The notes: generated by a model not told the origin, from the letters alone. A stretch of DNA of 64,000 nt from Paracoccus xiamenensis (GCF_011308835.1 NZ_JAAOHY010000009.1:62001-126000); one strand, 5' to 3'. Shown: positions 7,649 to 17,003, counted from the stretch's first letter. A program made the numbers and translations.

Positions 7649-10600
7649 ATGCCAGCAGTCCCGGCCCTGTCCGACTTCACGCTTGACGCCAAGTTCCGCC
7701 CCGCGCCGGGTCTTATGCAGCAGCTCGTGGCCCAGGCGGCCCTGTCGCCCGAGACGCGCGCCCGCATCAGCGCCAATGCCGCCGATCTGGTCCGCCGCAT
7801 CCGCACCGAAGACAAGCCGACGCTGATGGAACATTTCCTCGCGGAATACGGCCTGTCCACCCGCGAAGGCGTGGCCCTGATGTGCCTGGCCGAGGCGATG
7901 CTGCGCGTTCCCGACCGCATGACCATCGACGCCCTGATCGAAGACAAGATCGCGCCGTCCGACTGGGGCCGGCATCTGGGCGAGGCCTCGTCGTCGCTGG
8001 TCAACGCCTCGACCTGGGCCTTGATGCTGACCGGCAAGGTGCTGGATGACGACCAGCCCGGCATCGTCGGCACCCTGCGCGGGGCCGTCCGCCGCCTTGG
8101 TGAGCCGGTGATCCGCACCGCCGTTGGCCGCGTGATGCGCGAAATGGGCCGTCAATTCGTGCTGGGCCAGACCATCGACAAGGCGCTGGATCGCGCCAAG
8201 ACGCTGGAATCGCAAGGCTACAGCTACAGCTATGACATGCTGGGCGAGGCCGCGATGACCCGCGCCGATGCCGCCCGCTATGCCCGCGAATATGCCGCCG
8301 CGATCGCGGCGATTGCCGGGTCCTGCGACAAGGGCACCGTCCGCGACAACCCCGGCATCTCGATCAAGCTGTCGGCGCTGCATCCCCGTTACGAGGTCGC
8401 GCAGGAAGACCGCGTGCTGGCCGAACTGGTGCCGGTCGTCCGCGATCTGGCCCGTCAGGCCAAGGCCGCGAATATGGGCATGAATATCGACGCCGAGGAA
8501 CAGGACCGGCTGGTCCTGTCGCTGAAGGTGATCGCTGCGGTGATGGCCGACCCCGAACTGGCCGGCTGGGACGGCTTCGGCGTCGTCGTGCAGGCTTATG
8601 GCAAGCGCGCGGGCGCGGTGATCGACTGGCTTTATGCGACCGCCACGGCACTGGATCGCAAGATCATGGTGCGACTGGTCAAGGGCGCCTATTGGGACAG
8701 CGAGATCAAGCGCGCGCAGGTCGAAGGCCTGCCCGATTTCACCCTGTTCACCAGCAAGGTCGAAACCGATGTCAGCTATATCGCCAATGCGCAGAAGCTG
8801 ATCGGCTATGCCGACCGCATCTATCCGCAATTCGCCACCCATAACGCCCATACGGTCGCGGCGGTTCTGGATATGGTCGGCGATACCGATTTCGAATTCC
8901 AGCGCCTGCATGGCATGGGCGAACGCCTGCATGACATCGTGATCCGCGAAACCAAGGGCCGCTGCCGCATCTATGCGCCGGTCGGCGCGCATCGCGACCT
9001 GCTGGCCTATCTGGTCCGCCGCCTGCTGGAAAACGGCGCAAACAGCAGCTTTGTCCATCAGATCATGGACGATGCCGTGACCCCGGAAGAGGTCGCCCGC
9101 GACCCCTTCGCCGCGCTGGAAGACGCGCAGGCACCGGCCACGCTGGTGGCACCCGCCGATCTGTTCGGGGGCCGGCGGCAGAACTCGGAAGGGTTCGACC
9201 TGACGGATGAAGACACCCTGAACCGGATCGAAGCCGCGCGTCACATCGACCCAGCCAATGCCGACCCGATCACCGTCAGCGCCCCGACCGGAACACCCCA
9301 TCCGGTCCGCAACCCGGCGACCGGCGCGGAAATCGCCCAAGTGCTGTTCGCGGATGCCGACACCGCGCGCCGCGCCGTGGCCGATGCGCAGGTCTGGGAC
9401 GCCCCGGCGACGGAACGCGCCGCTGTGCTGCGCCGCGCCGCCGATCTGTATGAGGAAAACTTCGGCGAGATCTTCGCCATCCTCGCGCAAGAGGCCGGGA
9501 AATCCCTGGCCGACGCCGTGGGCGAACTGCGCGAGGCCGTCGATTTCCTGCGCTATTACGCGACCGAGGGCGAGGCCCGCGTGGGCGCGCCGCGCGGCGT
9601 GATCGCGGCGATCAGCCCTTGGAACTTCCCGCTGGCCATCTTCACCGGCCAGATCGCCGCGGCCCTGATGGCGGGCAACGCGGTGCTGGCCAAGCCCGCC
9701 GAACAGACCCCGCTGATTGCGGCGCTGGCGGTGCGGCTGATGCATCAGGCCGGCGTCCCGGCCTCGGCGCTGCAATTCCTGCCGGGTGACGGCGGGACCG
9801 TTGGTGCGGCGATCACCTCGGATCCGGCAATCGCGGGCGTGGTCTTTACCGGCTCGACCGATACCGCGCAGATCATCGCCCGGACCATGGCCGACAATCT
9901 GGCCCCCGGCACGCCGCTGATTGCGGAAACCGGCGGGCTGAACGCGATGATCGTCGATTCGACCGCGCTGCCCGAACAGGCGGTGCGCGATATCGTGGCC
10001 TCCAGCTTCCGCTCGGCCGGTCAGCGCTGCTCGGCCCTGCGCTGCCTGTATGTGCAGGAAGACGTGGCCCCGCATATGATCGAGATGCTGAAAGGCGCGA
10101 TGGAGGAGCTGACGCTGGGCAATCCGTGGCATCTGGCGACCGATGTCGGCCCCGTCATCGACACCGAAGCCCAGACAGAGATCGAGACCTATGTCACCGG
10201 CAAATCCGCGCAGGTGCTGCACCGCGTCGCCGCGCCCACGGATGGCAGCTTTGTCGCCCCGACCATGCTGAAAGTGTCGGGCATCAACGATCTGGAACGC
10301 GAGATCTTCGGCCCGATCCTGCATGTCGCCACCTTCAAGGCGCGCGATTTCGACAAGGTGATCGCCGATGTGAACGCGCGCGGCTATGGCCTGACCTTCG
10401 GGCTGCACACCCGCATCGACAGCCGCGTGCAGGAAGTCGCCGACAGCATCCATGTCGGCAACCTTTACGTGAACCGCAACCAGATCGGCGCGGTCGTGGG
10501 CAGCCAGCCCTTCGGCGGCGAAGGCCTGTCAGGCACCGGACCCAAGGCGGGCGGGGCGCAATATCTGCCGCGCTTCTACGCGCCCGAGGCACCTTTCGCG

Positions 10601-11059
10601 AAGGTCTCTGACTGGGCGGTCAAGGCCGATATGGCCAAGATCGAGGCCGCTTTGGTCGAACGCACGCCGCGCGCCATCGGCGACTGGCAGATGCCGGGGC
10701 CGACGGGCGAATTGAACCGGCTGACCGCGCTCAGCCGCGGCCCGGTCCTGTGCCTCGGCCCCGGTCCGCTGGCCGTGGCCACGCAGATGAAATCGGTCGA
10801 GCTTCTGGGCGGCCGCGCGGTGGGAACCGATGGCGACATCGCGCCCGATGCGCTGGCGTCGCTGAAAGGCATCTCGGCGGTGATGTGGTGGGGCGATGCC
10901 GAACGCGGCCGCGCCTATGCGCAGGCGCTCGCATCCCGCAAGGGCGAGATCGTGTCGCTGATCACCGCCATGCCCGATCTGGCCCATGTGGCCCACGAAC
11001 GCCATCTGTGCGTCGATACGACGGCGGCGGGCGGCAACGCGGCCCTGCTGGCGGGGTAA
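7649..11059 (+). CDS. putA: Bifunctional proline dehydrogenase / glutamate-semialdehyde dehydrogenase PutA
   Basis: An 1136-residue PutA that oxidises L-proline to pyrroline-5-carboxylate with FAD and then to L-glutamate with NAD+. There is no N-terminal ribbon-helix-helix domain, so it is not an autoregulator, in line with a separate putR. The proline dehydrogenase barrel carries VKGAYWDSEIK (Lys345) and RRLLENGANSSF. The aldehyde dehydrogenase domain carries SPWNFPLAIFTG, Glu760 in AETGGLN and the catalytic Cys794 in AGQRCSAL. About 170 further C-terminal residues match the extra domain of long (type B) PutA. GGAG stands 6 bp before the ATG. Transcribed alone, ending at a terminator shared with the convergent deaminase gene. 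Confidence 0.97.
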   Translation: MPAVPALSDFTLDAKFRPAPGLMQQLVAQAALSPETRARISANAADLVRRIRTEDKPTLMEHFLAEYGLSTREGVALMCLAEAMLRVPDRMTIDALIEDKIAPSDWGRHLGEASSSLVNASTWALMLTGKVLDDDQPGIVGTLRGAVRRLGEPVIRTAVGRVMREMGRQFVLGQTIDKALDRAKTLESQGYSYSYDMLGEAAMTRADAARYAREYAAAIAAIAGSCDKGTVRDNPGISIKLSALHPRYEVAQEDRVLAELVPVVRDLARQAKAANMGMNIDAEEQDRLVLSLKVIAAVMADPELAGWDGFGVVVQAYGKRAGAVIDWLYATATALDRKIMVRLVKGAYWDSEIKRAQVEGLPDFTLFTSKVETDVSYIANAQKLIGYADRIYPQFATHNAHTVAAVLDMVGDTDFEFQRLHGMGERLHDIVIRETKGRCRIYAPVGAHRDLLAYLVRRLLENGANSSFVHQIMDDAVTPEEVARDPFAALEDAQAPATLVAPADLFGGRRQNSEGFDLTDEDTLNRIEAARHIDPANADPITVSAPTGTPHPVRNPATGAEIAQVLFADADTARRAVADAQVWDAPATERAAVLRRAADLYEENFGEIFAILAQEAGKSLADAVGELREAVDFLRYYATEGEARVGAPRGVIAAISPWNFPLAIFTGQIAAALMAGNAVLAKPAEQTPLIAALAVRLMHQAGVPASALQFLPGDGGTVGAAITSDPAIAGVVFTGSTDTAQIIARTMADNLAPGTPLIAETGGLNAMIVDSTALPEQAVRDIVASSFRSAGQRCSALRCLYVQEDVAPHMIEMLKGAMEELTLGNPWHLATDVGPVIDTEAQTEIETYVTGKSAQVLHRVAAPTDGSFVAPTMLKVSGINDLEREIFGPILHVATFKARDFDKVIADVNARGYGLTFGLHTRIDSRVQEVADSIHVGNLYVNRNQIGAVVGSQPFGGEGLSGTGPKAGGAQYLPRFYAPEAPFAKVSDWAVKADMAKIEAALVERTPRAIGDWQMPGPTGELNRLTALSRGPVLCLGPGPLAVATQMKSVELLGGRAVGTDGDIAPDALASLKGISAVMWWGDAERGRAYAQALASRKGEIVSLITAMPDLAHVAHERHLCVDTTAAGGNAALLAG

Positions 11060-11073
11060 TCGCGAAAAGGAAA

Positions 11074-11100
11074 GGGCGTGCACACGGTCTGTGCACGCCC
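11074..11100. terminator. Bidirectional terminator between putA and the deaminase gene
   Basis: A perfect 10-bp stem (GGGCGTGCAC with GTGCACGCCC, 7-nt loop) stands between convergent genes. On the minus strand it is followed by TTTCCTTTT, a good terminator for the deaminase gene; on the plus strand the tail is weaker. Confidence 0.7.
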
Positions 11101-11131
11101 TGTGTACAGGCGGTGTACGCGCTGTGATGCC

Positions 11132-12094
11132 TCAGGCGGCGTATTTCTGCACCGCGCCGGGCTGCTTGGCCCAGTCGGCATACCAAGCGTCGAATAGCTT
11201 CAACTGAGCTTCGGCAAAGCCGCGCTGGCTGTCGGTCAGGGCATCGGTTTCGTTGAAATGCAGCGCAAATTCCGGGTGCCCCTTCAGCACCATCAGGTGC
11301 TTGAAATACAGCACCAGATCCGGGCCTTCATCGAACGCAGACAGCACCGCCAGCGCCGATTCCAGCTCCAGCGCGCGGGCCCGCGCATCGACATCGCCCT
11401 CTGCCGCAGCCTGGCAAAGCGCGACCAGATGCAGCACTTCCTTGGGCAGAACGCAGCCAATCCCGGTGATGGCGCCGGTCGCGCCGCAATTGACAAAGCC
11501 GTGATAAACGCCGGTGTCGACGCCGATCATCAGCGTCACATCGTCGTCGCGACTTGTAATGTTTTCAGCAGCATAGCTCATGTCGGCCTTGCCGCCGAAC
11601 TCCTTGAAGCCGATCAGGTTCGGATGTTCGGCGCGCAGGGCGAAGAACAGATCGGCGCGGGTCGCGAAGCCGTAATAGGGGCTGTTATAGATCACCGCCG
11701 GCAGGTCGGGCGCGGCTGCCAGAATGGCCTTGAAGTGGTCGCGCTGCGCAGTCAGCGAGGGACCGCGCGACAGCACGCGCGGGATCACCATCAGCCCCTG
11801 CGCGCCGACCTTCTGGGCATGCGCGGCATGGGCCACCGCCATTTTCGTGTTCACCGCACCGGTGCCGACGATGACCGGAATGCCCGCCTTGACCAGCCGC
11901 TCGACCCCTTCCATGCGCTCGGCATCGGTCAGCAGCGGCCAATCCCCCATCGAGCCGCAATAGACCACCGCCGACATCCCGGCGTCGATCAGCATCTGCC
12001 CCTCGCGCACCAGCGCATCGAAATCGGGGCTGCGATCCGCCTTGCAGGGCGTCATCAGGGCCGGGATGGTGCCGGAAAAAATGTTTGTGTTCAT
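11132..12094 (-). CDS. DapA-family lyase, probable 1-pyrroline-4-hydroxy-2-carboxylate deaminase
   Basis: A 320-residue class I aldolase-fold protein of the DapA/N-acetylneuraminate-lyase family. The Schiff-base lysine is Lys164 in IGFKEFGG and the catalytic tyrosine is in VIYNSPYYG near 136. The usual GTTGE loop of dihydrodipicolinate synthase is replaced by YCGSMGDW, so it is not a lysine-biosynthesis enzyme. In hydroxyproline catabolism a member of this family deaminates and dehydrates pyrroline-4-hydroxy-2-carboxylate to 2-ketoglutarate semialdehyde; the epimerase, oxidoreductase and semialdehyde dehydrogenase that flank that step are all encoded nearby. Its promoter carries both motifs of the island. 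Activity is inferred from family plus context. Confidence 0.82.
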   Translation of the reverse strand: MNTNIFSGTIPALMTPCKADRSPDFDALVREGQMLIDAGMSAVVYCGSMGDWPLLTDAERMEGVERLVKAGIPVIVGTGAVNTKMAVAHAAHAQKVGAQGLMVIPRVLSRGPSLTAQRDHFKAILAAAPDLPAVIYNSPYYGFATRADLFFALRAEHPNLIGFKEFGGKADMSYAAENITSRDDDVTLMIGVDTGVYHGFVNCGATGAITGIGCVLPKEVLHLVALCQAAAEGDVDARARALELESALAVLSAFDEGPDLVLYFKHLMVLKGHPEFALHFNETDALTDSQRGFAEAQLKLFDAWYADWAKQPGAVQKYAA

Positions 12095-12143
12095 GTCAAG
12101 CTCTCCTGTCGAGACGGCGAATCGTGGCGTGTTGAGGTTGATA

Positions 12144-12156
12144 ATACGCGTTGTAT
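12144..12156. promoter_or_regulatory. Palindromic operator ATAC-N5-GTAT, deaminase promoter
   Basis: ATAC GCGTT GTAT lies 50 bp upstream of the deaminase ATG; with one more matching base each side it reads AATAC-N5-GTATT. The same spacing and half-sites occur at 24071-24083 and 25737-25749, each in front of another hydroxyproline gene. The binding protein is not proven. Confidence 0.55.
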
Positions 12157-12160
12157 TTTA

Positions 12161-12172
12161 TTTGTCGACAAA
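12161..12172. promoter_or_regulatory. Palindromic operator TTTGTCGACAAA, probable GntR site
   Basis: A perfect 12-bp palindrome 67 bp upstream of the deaminase ATG and a few bases from the ATAC-N5-GTAT site. Its TGTCGAC core recurs before the GntR gene (near 12950) and before the TRAP operon (17024). The TGT...ACA symmetry fits FadR-type GntR operators. Confidence 0.55.
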
Positions 12173-12231
12173 AAATTCAGCGATGCGAAAACCCGGCCGC
12201 AGGCGGGCGGCGCGGGTGCGGAACGGGGTGG

Positions 12232-12936
12232 TTAAAGCGACAGCGGGCGGCGGCGGTCTTCGGCGATCATACGCTGGATCTGGCGCACGATCTGATCGGC
12301 ATGCTGGGTGATCAGCCGGTCGGCGGTGTCGATATCGCGCGCTTCAATCGCCGCGATAACATCCTCATGTTCGTCGACATACTGGCGCGGCAGGCGGTCG
12401 TCGAATGAGGAATAGTAGATCCGCAGAATGCGCCGCCCCTCATCCAGCAGGCGGCTGAAAAGGCTGGAGTAATAGGGGTTGCGTCCCGCCTCGGCGATGG
12501 CGGCGTGCAGGTCGCGATTGGTGGCGATCATGGCCAGTGCATCCTGCGCCTCGACCGCGCGGGTGAAGGCGGCCTGATGGGCGCGGATCTGGGCCAGGTC
12601 TGCTTCGGTCCGGTATTCGGCGGCCAGCCGCGTCGTCACCCGGTACATCAGCGTCAGTGCATCAAAGAACGTGTGCAGGTTCAGAAAGTCGATATTCGAC
12701 ACCACGGTCGAGCGGTTGGGAAGCGTCGTCACCAACCCTTCGCCGGCCAGACGCACCAGTGCCTCGCGGATCGGGGTGCGCGACATCGACAGCCGTTCGG
12801 ACAGCTGGATCTCGTCGATGGGGCTGCCGGGCGGCAGGACGAGGTTCAGGATATCGTCGCGCAGGATCTCGTAGACGAATTTAACACCTTCGCCACGTTT
12901 GCGTTCTGGGATTGCTGCTTCCGGGAGCTTTGTCAT
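12232..12936 (-). CDS. GntR-family regulator (FadR/FCD type), likely of hydroxyproline catabolism
   Basis: A 234-residue regulator with an N-terminal GntR winged helix (about 17-75, with LSERLSMSRTPIREALVRLAGEGLV) and a C-terminal all-helical FCD ligand domain (about 85-220) that holds the Asp/His metal-type residues around NRDLHAAI and EDVIAAI. The open frame continues upstream to 13368, but that part overlaps the next gene antisense-like in composition; the ATG at 12936 puts the HTH in its normal place. It sits between the deaminase gene and the TRAP/ProR operon. TGTCGAC half-sites lie 14-40 bp before its start, so autoregulation is likely. Confidence 0.88.
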   Translation of the reverse strand: MTKLPEAAIPERKRGEGVKFVYEILRDDILNLVLPPGSPIDEIQLSERLSMSRTPIREALVRLAGEGLVTTLPNRSTVVSNIDFLNLHTFFDALTLMYRVTTRLAAEYRTEADLAQIRAHQAAFTRAVEAQDALAMIATNRDLHAAIAEAGRNPYYSSLFSRLLDEGRRILRIYYSSFDDRLPRQYVDEHEDVIAAIEARDIDTADRLITQHADQIVRQIQRMIAEDRRRPLSL

Positions 12937-12943
12937 GCACTTC

Positions 12944-12976
12944 ACTTTCAGTCGACAACCTGAATATTCGACAGAT
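12944..12976. promoter_or_regulatory. TGTCGAC half-sites before the GntR gene
   Basis: On the minus strand the sequence reads CTGTCGAA, then about 10 bp later TTGTCGACTG. This places two copies of the TGTCGA core just upstream of the GntR ATG. It matches the operators at 12161 and 17024 and suggests autoregulation. Confidence 0.45.
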
Positions 12977-13010
12977 CGAGACATATCAATGCGCAGCGCG
13001 AGGCTTGGTT

Positions 13011-14039
13011 TCAGCGCGCGCCCCAGCTGTCGCTCAGCCTGTAGCCTTCCGGCCAGGGATCCGAAGGGTCCAGCATGTGCTGGTGAATGCCGGTGATCCA
13101 GCCCCGGCCAGAGATCTCGGGCAGGATCGCCGGCGTGTCGCCGACCGTGGTCGTGCCCAGTATACTCCCCCCGAAGGTCGACCCGATCAGCGATTCCGCC
13201 GTCAGGTGATCGGCCTCGGTCATTTGGCCCCGCGCATGCAGCACTGCCATCCGCGCCGACAGCGCCGTGCCGGTGGGCGAGCGGTCGACCTTGCCGGGCT
13301 GAATCGCCACGGCGGCCTTGGCGTGCAGCTGGCTGCCTTCGCGGCGAACCGCGCCGGCAAACAGGCAAAAGCTGAAATGCGTCCAGTCGGGCAGGGTCGG
13401 GTGACGAAACTGCATCTGTTCATTCGCGGCATTGGTGATGCGGACACCAAGCCGGGCGATGTCATGGGCCTCGTCCGGGGTCATGGCGAAACCCATTGCC
13501 GCCGGGTCGACGAAGACGAAACTGTCGCCGCCAAAGGCCACATCGACGGTCAGGGTGCCGATGCCCTCGACTTCCAGCGTTTGATCCAGCGGGCCGGCGA
13601 AGCTGGGGAGGTTCTGCACGAAGATGCGCTGTGCCTTGCCATCCTTGCATTCGGCGCGGACCCGGACCAGCCCGCCCGGCGCTTCCAGCACCAGATGGGT
13701 TTCGGGTTCAACCATCGGGATCAGCCCGCCATCCAGCAGCACCGTGGACACGCATATCGAGTTCGAGCCGGACATCGGCGGCGTGTCCTCGGGTTCCATG
13801 ATGATAAAGGCGGCGTCTGCCTCGGGATGTTTGGGCGGCACCAGCAGGTTCACATGGCGGAAGACGCCGCCCCTCGGTTCGTTCAGGACGAAATTGCGCA
13901 GGCGGTTGTCGGCGGCGATCCAGCGGGATTGTTCCCAGATCGTCGCGCCCGGCGGCGGCATGACGCCGCCCACGATGACATCGCCGACCTCTCCCTCGGC
14001 ATGGGCGGAAATGACGTGAATGGTCTTGCTGCTGCGCAT
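13011..14039 (-). CDS. Proline-racemase-superfamily protein with Ser/Thr active site, possible 3-hydroxyproline dehydratase
   Basis: A 342-residue member of the proline racemase superfamily (diaminopimelate-epimerase fold). The two positions that are catalytic cysteines in racemases and 4-hydroxyproline epimerases are Ser90 ([11 protein letters not shown]) and Thr256 ([15 protein letters not shown]) here. The Thr form of the second motif is known from trans-3-hydroxy-L-proline dehydratases, which keep Cys at the first site. A two-base epimerase reaction is therefore unlikely; a dehydratase or related lyase is plausible. The gene closes a TRAP-transporter operon (15 bp after DctM), so its substrate is probably imported by that system. 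A strong GAGGGAGAG ribosome site precedes the ATG. Confidence 0.75.
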   Translation of the reverse strand: MRSSKTIHVISAHAEGEVGDVIVGGVMPPPGATIWEQSRWIAADNRLRNFVLNEPRGGVFRHVNLLVPPKHPEADAAFIIMEPEDTPPMSGSNSICVSTVLLDGGLIPMVEPETHLVLEAPGGLVRVRAECKDGKAQRIFVQNLPSFAGPLDQTLEVEGIGTLTVDVAFGGDSFVFVDPAAMGFAMTPDEAHDIARLGVRITNAANEQMQFRHPTLPDWTHFSFCLFAGAVRREGSQLHAKAAVAIQPGKVDRSPTGTALSARMAVLHARGQMTEADHLTAESLIGSTFGGSILGTTTVGDTPAILPEISGRGWITGIHQHMLDPSDPWPEGYRLSDSWGAR

Positions 14040-14054
14040 GATGCTCTCCCTCGA

Positions 14055-15365
14055 TCAAATGCCGACGATACGGTCCGGCAGCCAGGTGACAAGCACCGGG
14101 AAGGCCGCGACGATCAGCAGGGTCAGTATTTGCAGCCCCACGAAGGGCAACACGCCCCGGCACATCTGGCCATAGGTCATATCCTTGGGCGCAATGGATT
14201 TCAGATAAAAGATGGCAGAGGCCATGGGCGGCGTCAGGTAGCTGGTCTGGATTACGATGATGACCAGCGTGCCGAACCAGATCGGGTCGATGCCCGCCGC
14301 GCGCACGAAGGGCGCAAACAGCGGCACGCAGATCAGCACATTCGCCGTCCAGTCCAGCACGAAGCCCAGCAGGAACACGATCAGCAGGAAGAAGACGATC
14401 ATGCCGGTGGTGCCCAATCCCGTCGCCTCGATCACGTCGCGGATCAGGCTGGCGCCGCGATTGGCGGCAAAGACGCCCATGAACATGGTGCCGGCAGCGA
14501 CGATCAGCAGGATCATGGCCGAAATACGAACCGTGATCGACAGCGATTCCGTCAGCACCTTCGGGCTGAACCTGCCATAAAGCACGCACAGGATCAGCGC
14601 GCCCGCCGCACCGACGGCGGCGGCCTCGGTAGGCGAGGCGATGCCGCCCAGGATCGAGCCCAGCACCGCGAAGATCAGCGCAAAGACCGGCAGCAGCGTT
14701 GTCACCGTCAGCCACAGCTTTTGACCAAGCGGCAGTTCCGGCTCTGGTGCGCCCTTCGGCACCGGCGTGGGCCGGATCATCCCCTGAATGACGATGTATG
14801 CCAAAAACAGCCCCACCATCAGCAGCCCCGGCAGGATCATCCCGGCCAGCAGTTTCCCGACCGAGATCTGCGCCAGCGAGGCATACATGACCGCGATGAC
14901 CGAAGGCGGGATCATCGTCCCCAATGATCCGCCGGCGCAGATTGTGCCTGCAATCAGCTTGTTGTCATATCCCAGCCGCTGCATGGCCGGGATCGCCATC
15001 ATGCCGATCATCACCTCGACCGCGCCGACAACTCCGGCGGCGGCGGCGAAGATGCCGCCCATGGCAATGGTCGCCAGCGCGATGCCGCCGGGCAATTTCC
15101 CCAGCCACATGCTCATCACCTTGAACAGCCGTTCAGCCACGCCTGATCGTTCCAGCAGCGCCCCCATCAGGATGAACATCGGGATCGCGGACAGGATGAA
15201 ATTGGTCGAGGCCGAATAGAACGATCCGTAAAGCTGGTTGAAGGCGGCGGGGCCAAAGGCCGCCAGCCCGGCGCCGACCGATACGATGGTCAGCGAAAAG
15301 GCAATCGGCAGGCCCAGCAGGATCAGCGCGAACAGCGCCGGAAACATCAGCGTTGCAACAAGCAT
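14055..15365 (-). CDS. TRAP transporter large permease, DctM-like
   Basis: A 436-residue polytopic membrane protein of the TRAP DctM family, about 12 transmembrane helices. Typical stretches are FALILLGLPIAFSL at the start, GSLGTMIPPSVIAVMYA near residue 150, and GRFSPKVL and LTPPMASAIFYLK in the second half. It forms the sodium-coupled translocation channel with DctQ and receives substrate from the periplasmic DctP. The start lies 1 bp beyond the DctQ stop. In the operon order DctP-DctQ-DctM-ProR-like, regulated from the TGTCGACA-bearing promoter at 17 kb. The substrate is inferred to be a hydroxyproline or relative. Confidence 0.93.
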   Translation of the reverse strand: MLVATLMFPALFALILLGLPIAFSLTIVSVGAGLAAFGPAAFNQLYGSFYSASTNFILSAIPMFILMGALLERSGVAERLFKVMSMWLGKLPGGIALATIAMGGIFAAAAGVVGAVEVMIGMMAIPAMQRLGYDNKLIAGTICAGGSLGTMIPPSVIAVMYASLAQISVGKLLAGMILPGLLMVGLFLAYIVIQGMIRPTPVPKGAPEPELPLGQKLWLTVTTLLPVFALIFAVLGSILGGIASPTEAAAVGAAGALILCVLYGRFSPKVLTESLSITVRISAMILLIVAAGTMFMGVFAANRGASLIRDVIEATGLGTTGMIVFFLLIVFLLGFVLDWTANVLICVPLFAPFVRAAGIDPIWFGTLVIIVIQTSYLTPPMASAIFYLKSIAPKDMTYGQMCRGVLPFVGLQILTLLIVAAFPVLVTWLPDRIVGI

Positions 15366-15366
15366 G

Positions 15367-15885
15367 TCAGGCCTCCAGCCGGAAGGTGTCGTCCCGGCGA
15401 GGGTCGATCAGGTTGCGCAGCCCCTCGGCCGCGAGTTGCAGGGCAAGCGCCGCAAGCCCAATGGTCAGGACCGAATAGAAGGGCCACATCAGCGGCGCCC
15501 ATGGGCTGACGGTCTCGACCTCGCCATTGACGAAGGCGCGCCATGCCCGCTGCCCTGCGATCTTGGCCAGCATGGCGAAGATCGGGCACAGCACGAACAG
15601 GAATGCGATGCCGTCAATGGCGCCCCGGACGCGCGGGGGGAACCGGCTGGACAGCACGTCGATGCGCACATGGGCGTCCTGGCGCAGGGTCTGGGCCGCG
15701 CCCAGTACGAACAGGGCGCCGGTGCTCATATAGGCGATGTCGAAGGCCCAGAGGGTCGGCGCGCCAAAGACATAGCGCGCCACCACTTCGTAAAGCATCG
15801 AGGCAATCAGAAGGATGACGACCAGTTCGGAAATGCGCCCAAGCAGCGCCGAAAACGCGTCGATCAGTGAAAGCAGTTTCTTCAT
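15367..15885 (-). CDS. TRAP transporter small permease, DctQ-like
   Basis: A 172-residue membrane protein with four predicted helices, the normal size and layout of DctQ (helix 1 near 13-33, VVARYVFG-like motif near 35-42, then HVRIDVLSSRFPPRVRG between helices 2 and 3). It supports the large permease DctM in a tripartite ATP-independent transporter. It lies 20 bp after the binding-protein gene and 1 bp before DctM, clearly one operon. No stem-loop separates it from the binding-protein gene, unlike in the other transport operons of the window. Confidence 0.9.
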   Translation of the reverse strand: MKKLLSLIDAFSALLGRISELVVILLIASMLYEVVARYVFGAPTLWAFDIAYMSTGALFVLGAAQTLRQDAHVRIDVLSSRFPPRVRGAIDGIAFLFVLCPIFAMLAKIAGQRAWRAFVNGEVETVSPWAPLMWPFYSVLTIGLAALALQLAAEGLRNLIDPRRDDTFRLEA

Positions 15886-15905
15886 TCTTGCCCCCTGCTG
15901 TCAGA

Positions 15906-16967
15906 TCAGTTCTGGTTGCGGATCAGATAGCCGCTTTCAGCCGCCCAGCGATTCTGGAACTCCGTGTAATTGGTCAGGACGTCCTTCATCTCGGCCCGGC
16001 CTTCGCCGGCCTCTGCCTCGGCCTTTTTGGTGATCCAGTCGCGACCCGCGGCCGAAAGCTCTTCGACGAAGGCGGGATCAAGCGCGATGATTTCCACATT
16101 GGTGCCGCGGAACTGCTCCATCGCAGCAATATCCTGCGCATAGAAATGGTTCAGCGCCTGCAGCGTGGTCAGTTGCGCCGCTGCTTCCAGTTTCGGCTTC
16201 AGATCATCCGCCAGCGCGTCCCAGGTTTCCTGCTTGACCACCACTTCCCACAGGAAGGTCGGCTGATGCACCCCCGGCGTCACGATATAGGGCGCGGCTT
16301 CGTGGAAACCTTCCGGCAGGTTGCCCGAGGGCGGGCCCCATTCGATGGCATCCACACCCTTGCGTTCCAGAAGGGTATAGATCTCGCCCGGCGGGACCAC
16401 GGTCGGAACAGCGCCGAAATAGTCCTTCATCACCTCGGCCCAGGGACCAGAGGTGCGGTATTTCAGGCCCTTCAGATCCTCAGCGGTCTTCAGCGGCTTG
16501 TTGGAATGGGCCATGATCTCGGACGAGCCGATGCCGACGACCAGCGATTTCAGCCCTTCTGTAGCACGCAGTTTTTCCAGCGCGTCCTTGCCACCTTCCT
16601 CATAGATCCAGGTGGTATAGGCTTCCGGCCCCATCCCGCCCGGAAAGCCCGAGAAGATGGCGTTTTCGGGGTTCTGGTTGACCAGATAGCTGGGGGTGGA
16701 ATGCCCGGCCTCGGTGATGCCGTCCTTGACGCCGGCATAGACCTCCAACGCGGGGACAAGAATGCCGGCGCCGAAGGGCTGGATTTCCACCCGGCCATCG
16801 GTCAGCAGCTCGACGTTATCGGCAAAGCGGACAAGAAAACTCTCGTAATAGGGCGAGCCTTCGGGGACCGAGGTCGGCACCCGCCAGCTGACCTCCTGCG
16901 CGGCGGCGGCAAATGCGAGGGCGGAAAAACCACCTGCCAACATCGTTCTGAGGACGAAGTCTTTCAT
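15906..16967 (-). CDS. TRAP transporter substrate-binding protein, DctP-like
   Basis: A 353-residue periplasmic binding protein. A signal peptide (MKDFVLRTMLAGGFSALAFAAAAQ) ends near residue 24. GLKYRTSGPWAEVMKDYFGAVPTVVPPGEIYTLLERKGVDAIEWG holds the conserved TRAP region including the Arg that clamps the substrate carboxylate. The SBP subfamily resembles those that take up keto acids or amino-acid-like carboxylates. It opens the operon with DctQ, DctM and the proline-racemase-like gene. A TGTCGACA operator lies 57 bp upstream. Substrate is inferred from the neighbouring enzymes only. Confidence 0.92.
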   Translation of the reverse strand: MKDFVLRTMLAGGFSALAFAAAAQEVSWRVPTSVPEGSPYYESFLVRFADNVELLTDGRVEIQPFGAGILVPALEVYAGVKDGITEAGHSTPSYLVNQNPENAIFSGFPGGMGPEAYTTWIYEEGGKDALEKLRATEGLKSLVVGIGSSEIMAHSNKPLKTAEDLKGLKYRTSGPWAEVMKDYFGAVPTVVPPGEIYTLLERKGVDAIEWGPPSGNLPEGFHEAAPYIVTPGVHQPTFLWEVVVKQETWDALADDLKPKLEAAAQLTTLQALNHFYAQDIAAMEQFRGTNVEIIALDPAFVEELSAAGRDWITKKAEAEAGEGRAEMKDVLTNYTEFQNRWAAESGYLIRNQN

Positions 16968-17003
16968 GTCTTGCTCCCTGTTGATTCACGTTTACGCAGA
17001 AAG

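Noticed and set aside
7160-10453. A long minus-strand open frame across putR and putA
   Set aside because: It is a shadow of putA; the protein has no recognisable domain and has the composition of an antisense high-GC frame.
11132-12094. Dihydrodipicolinate synthase for lysine biosynthesis
   Set aside because: The GTTGE loop is missing and the promoter and neighbours belong to hydroxyproline catabolism.
12912-14927. A 671-codon plus-strand open frame
   Set aside because: It runs antisense to the proline-racemase-like and DctM genes, which have clear family matches and ribosome sites.
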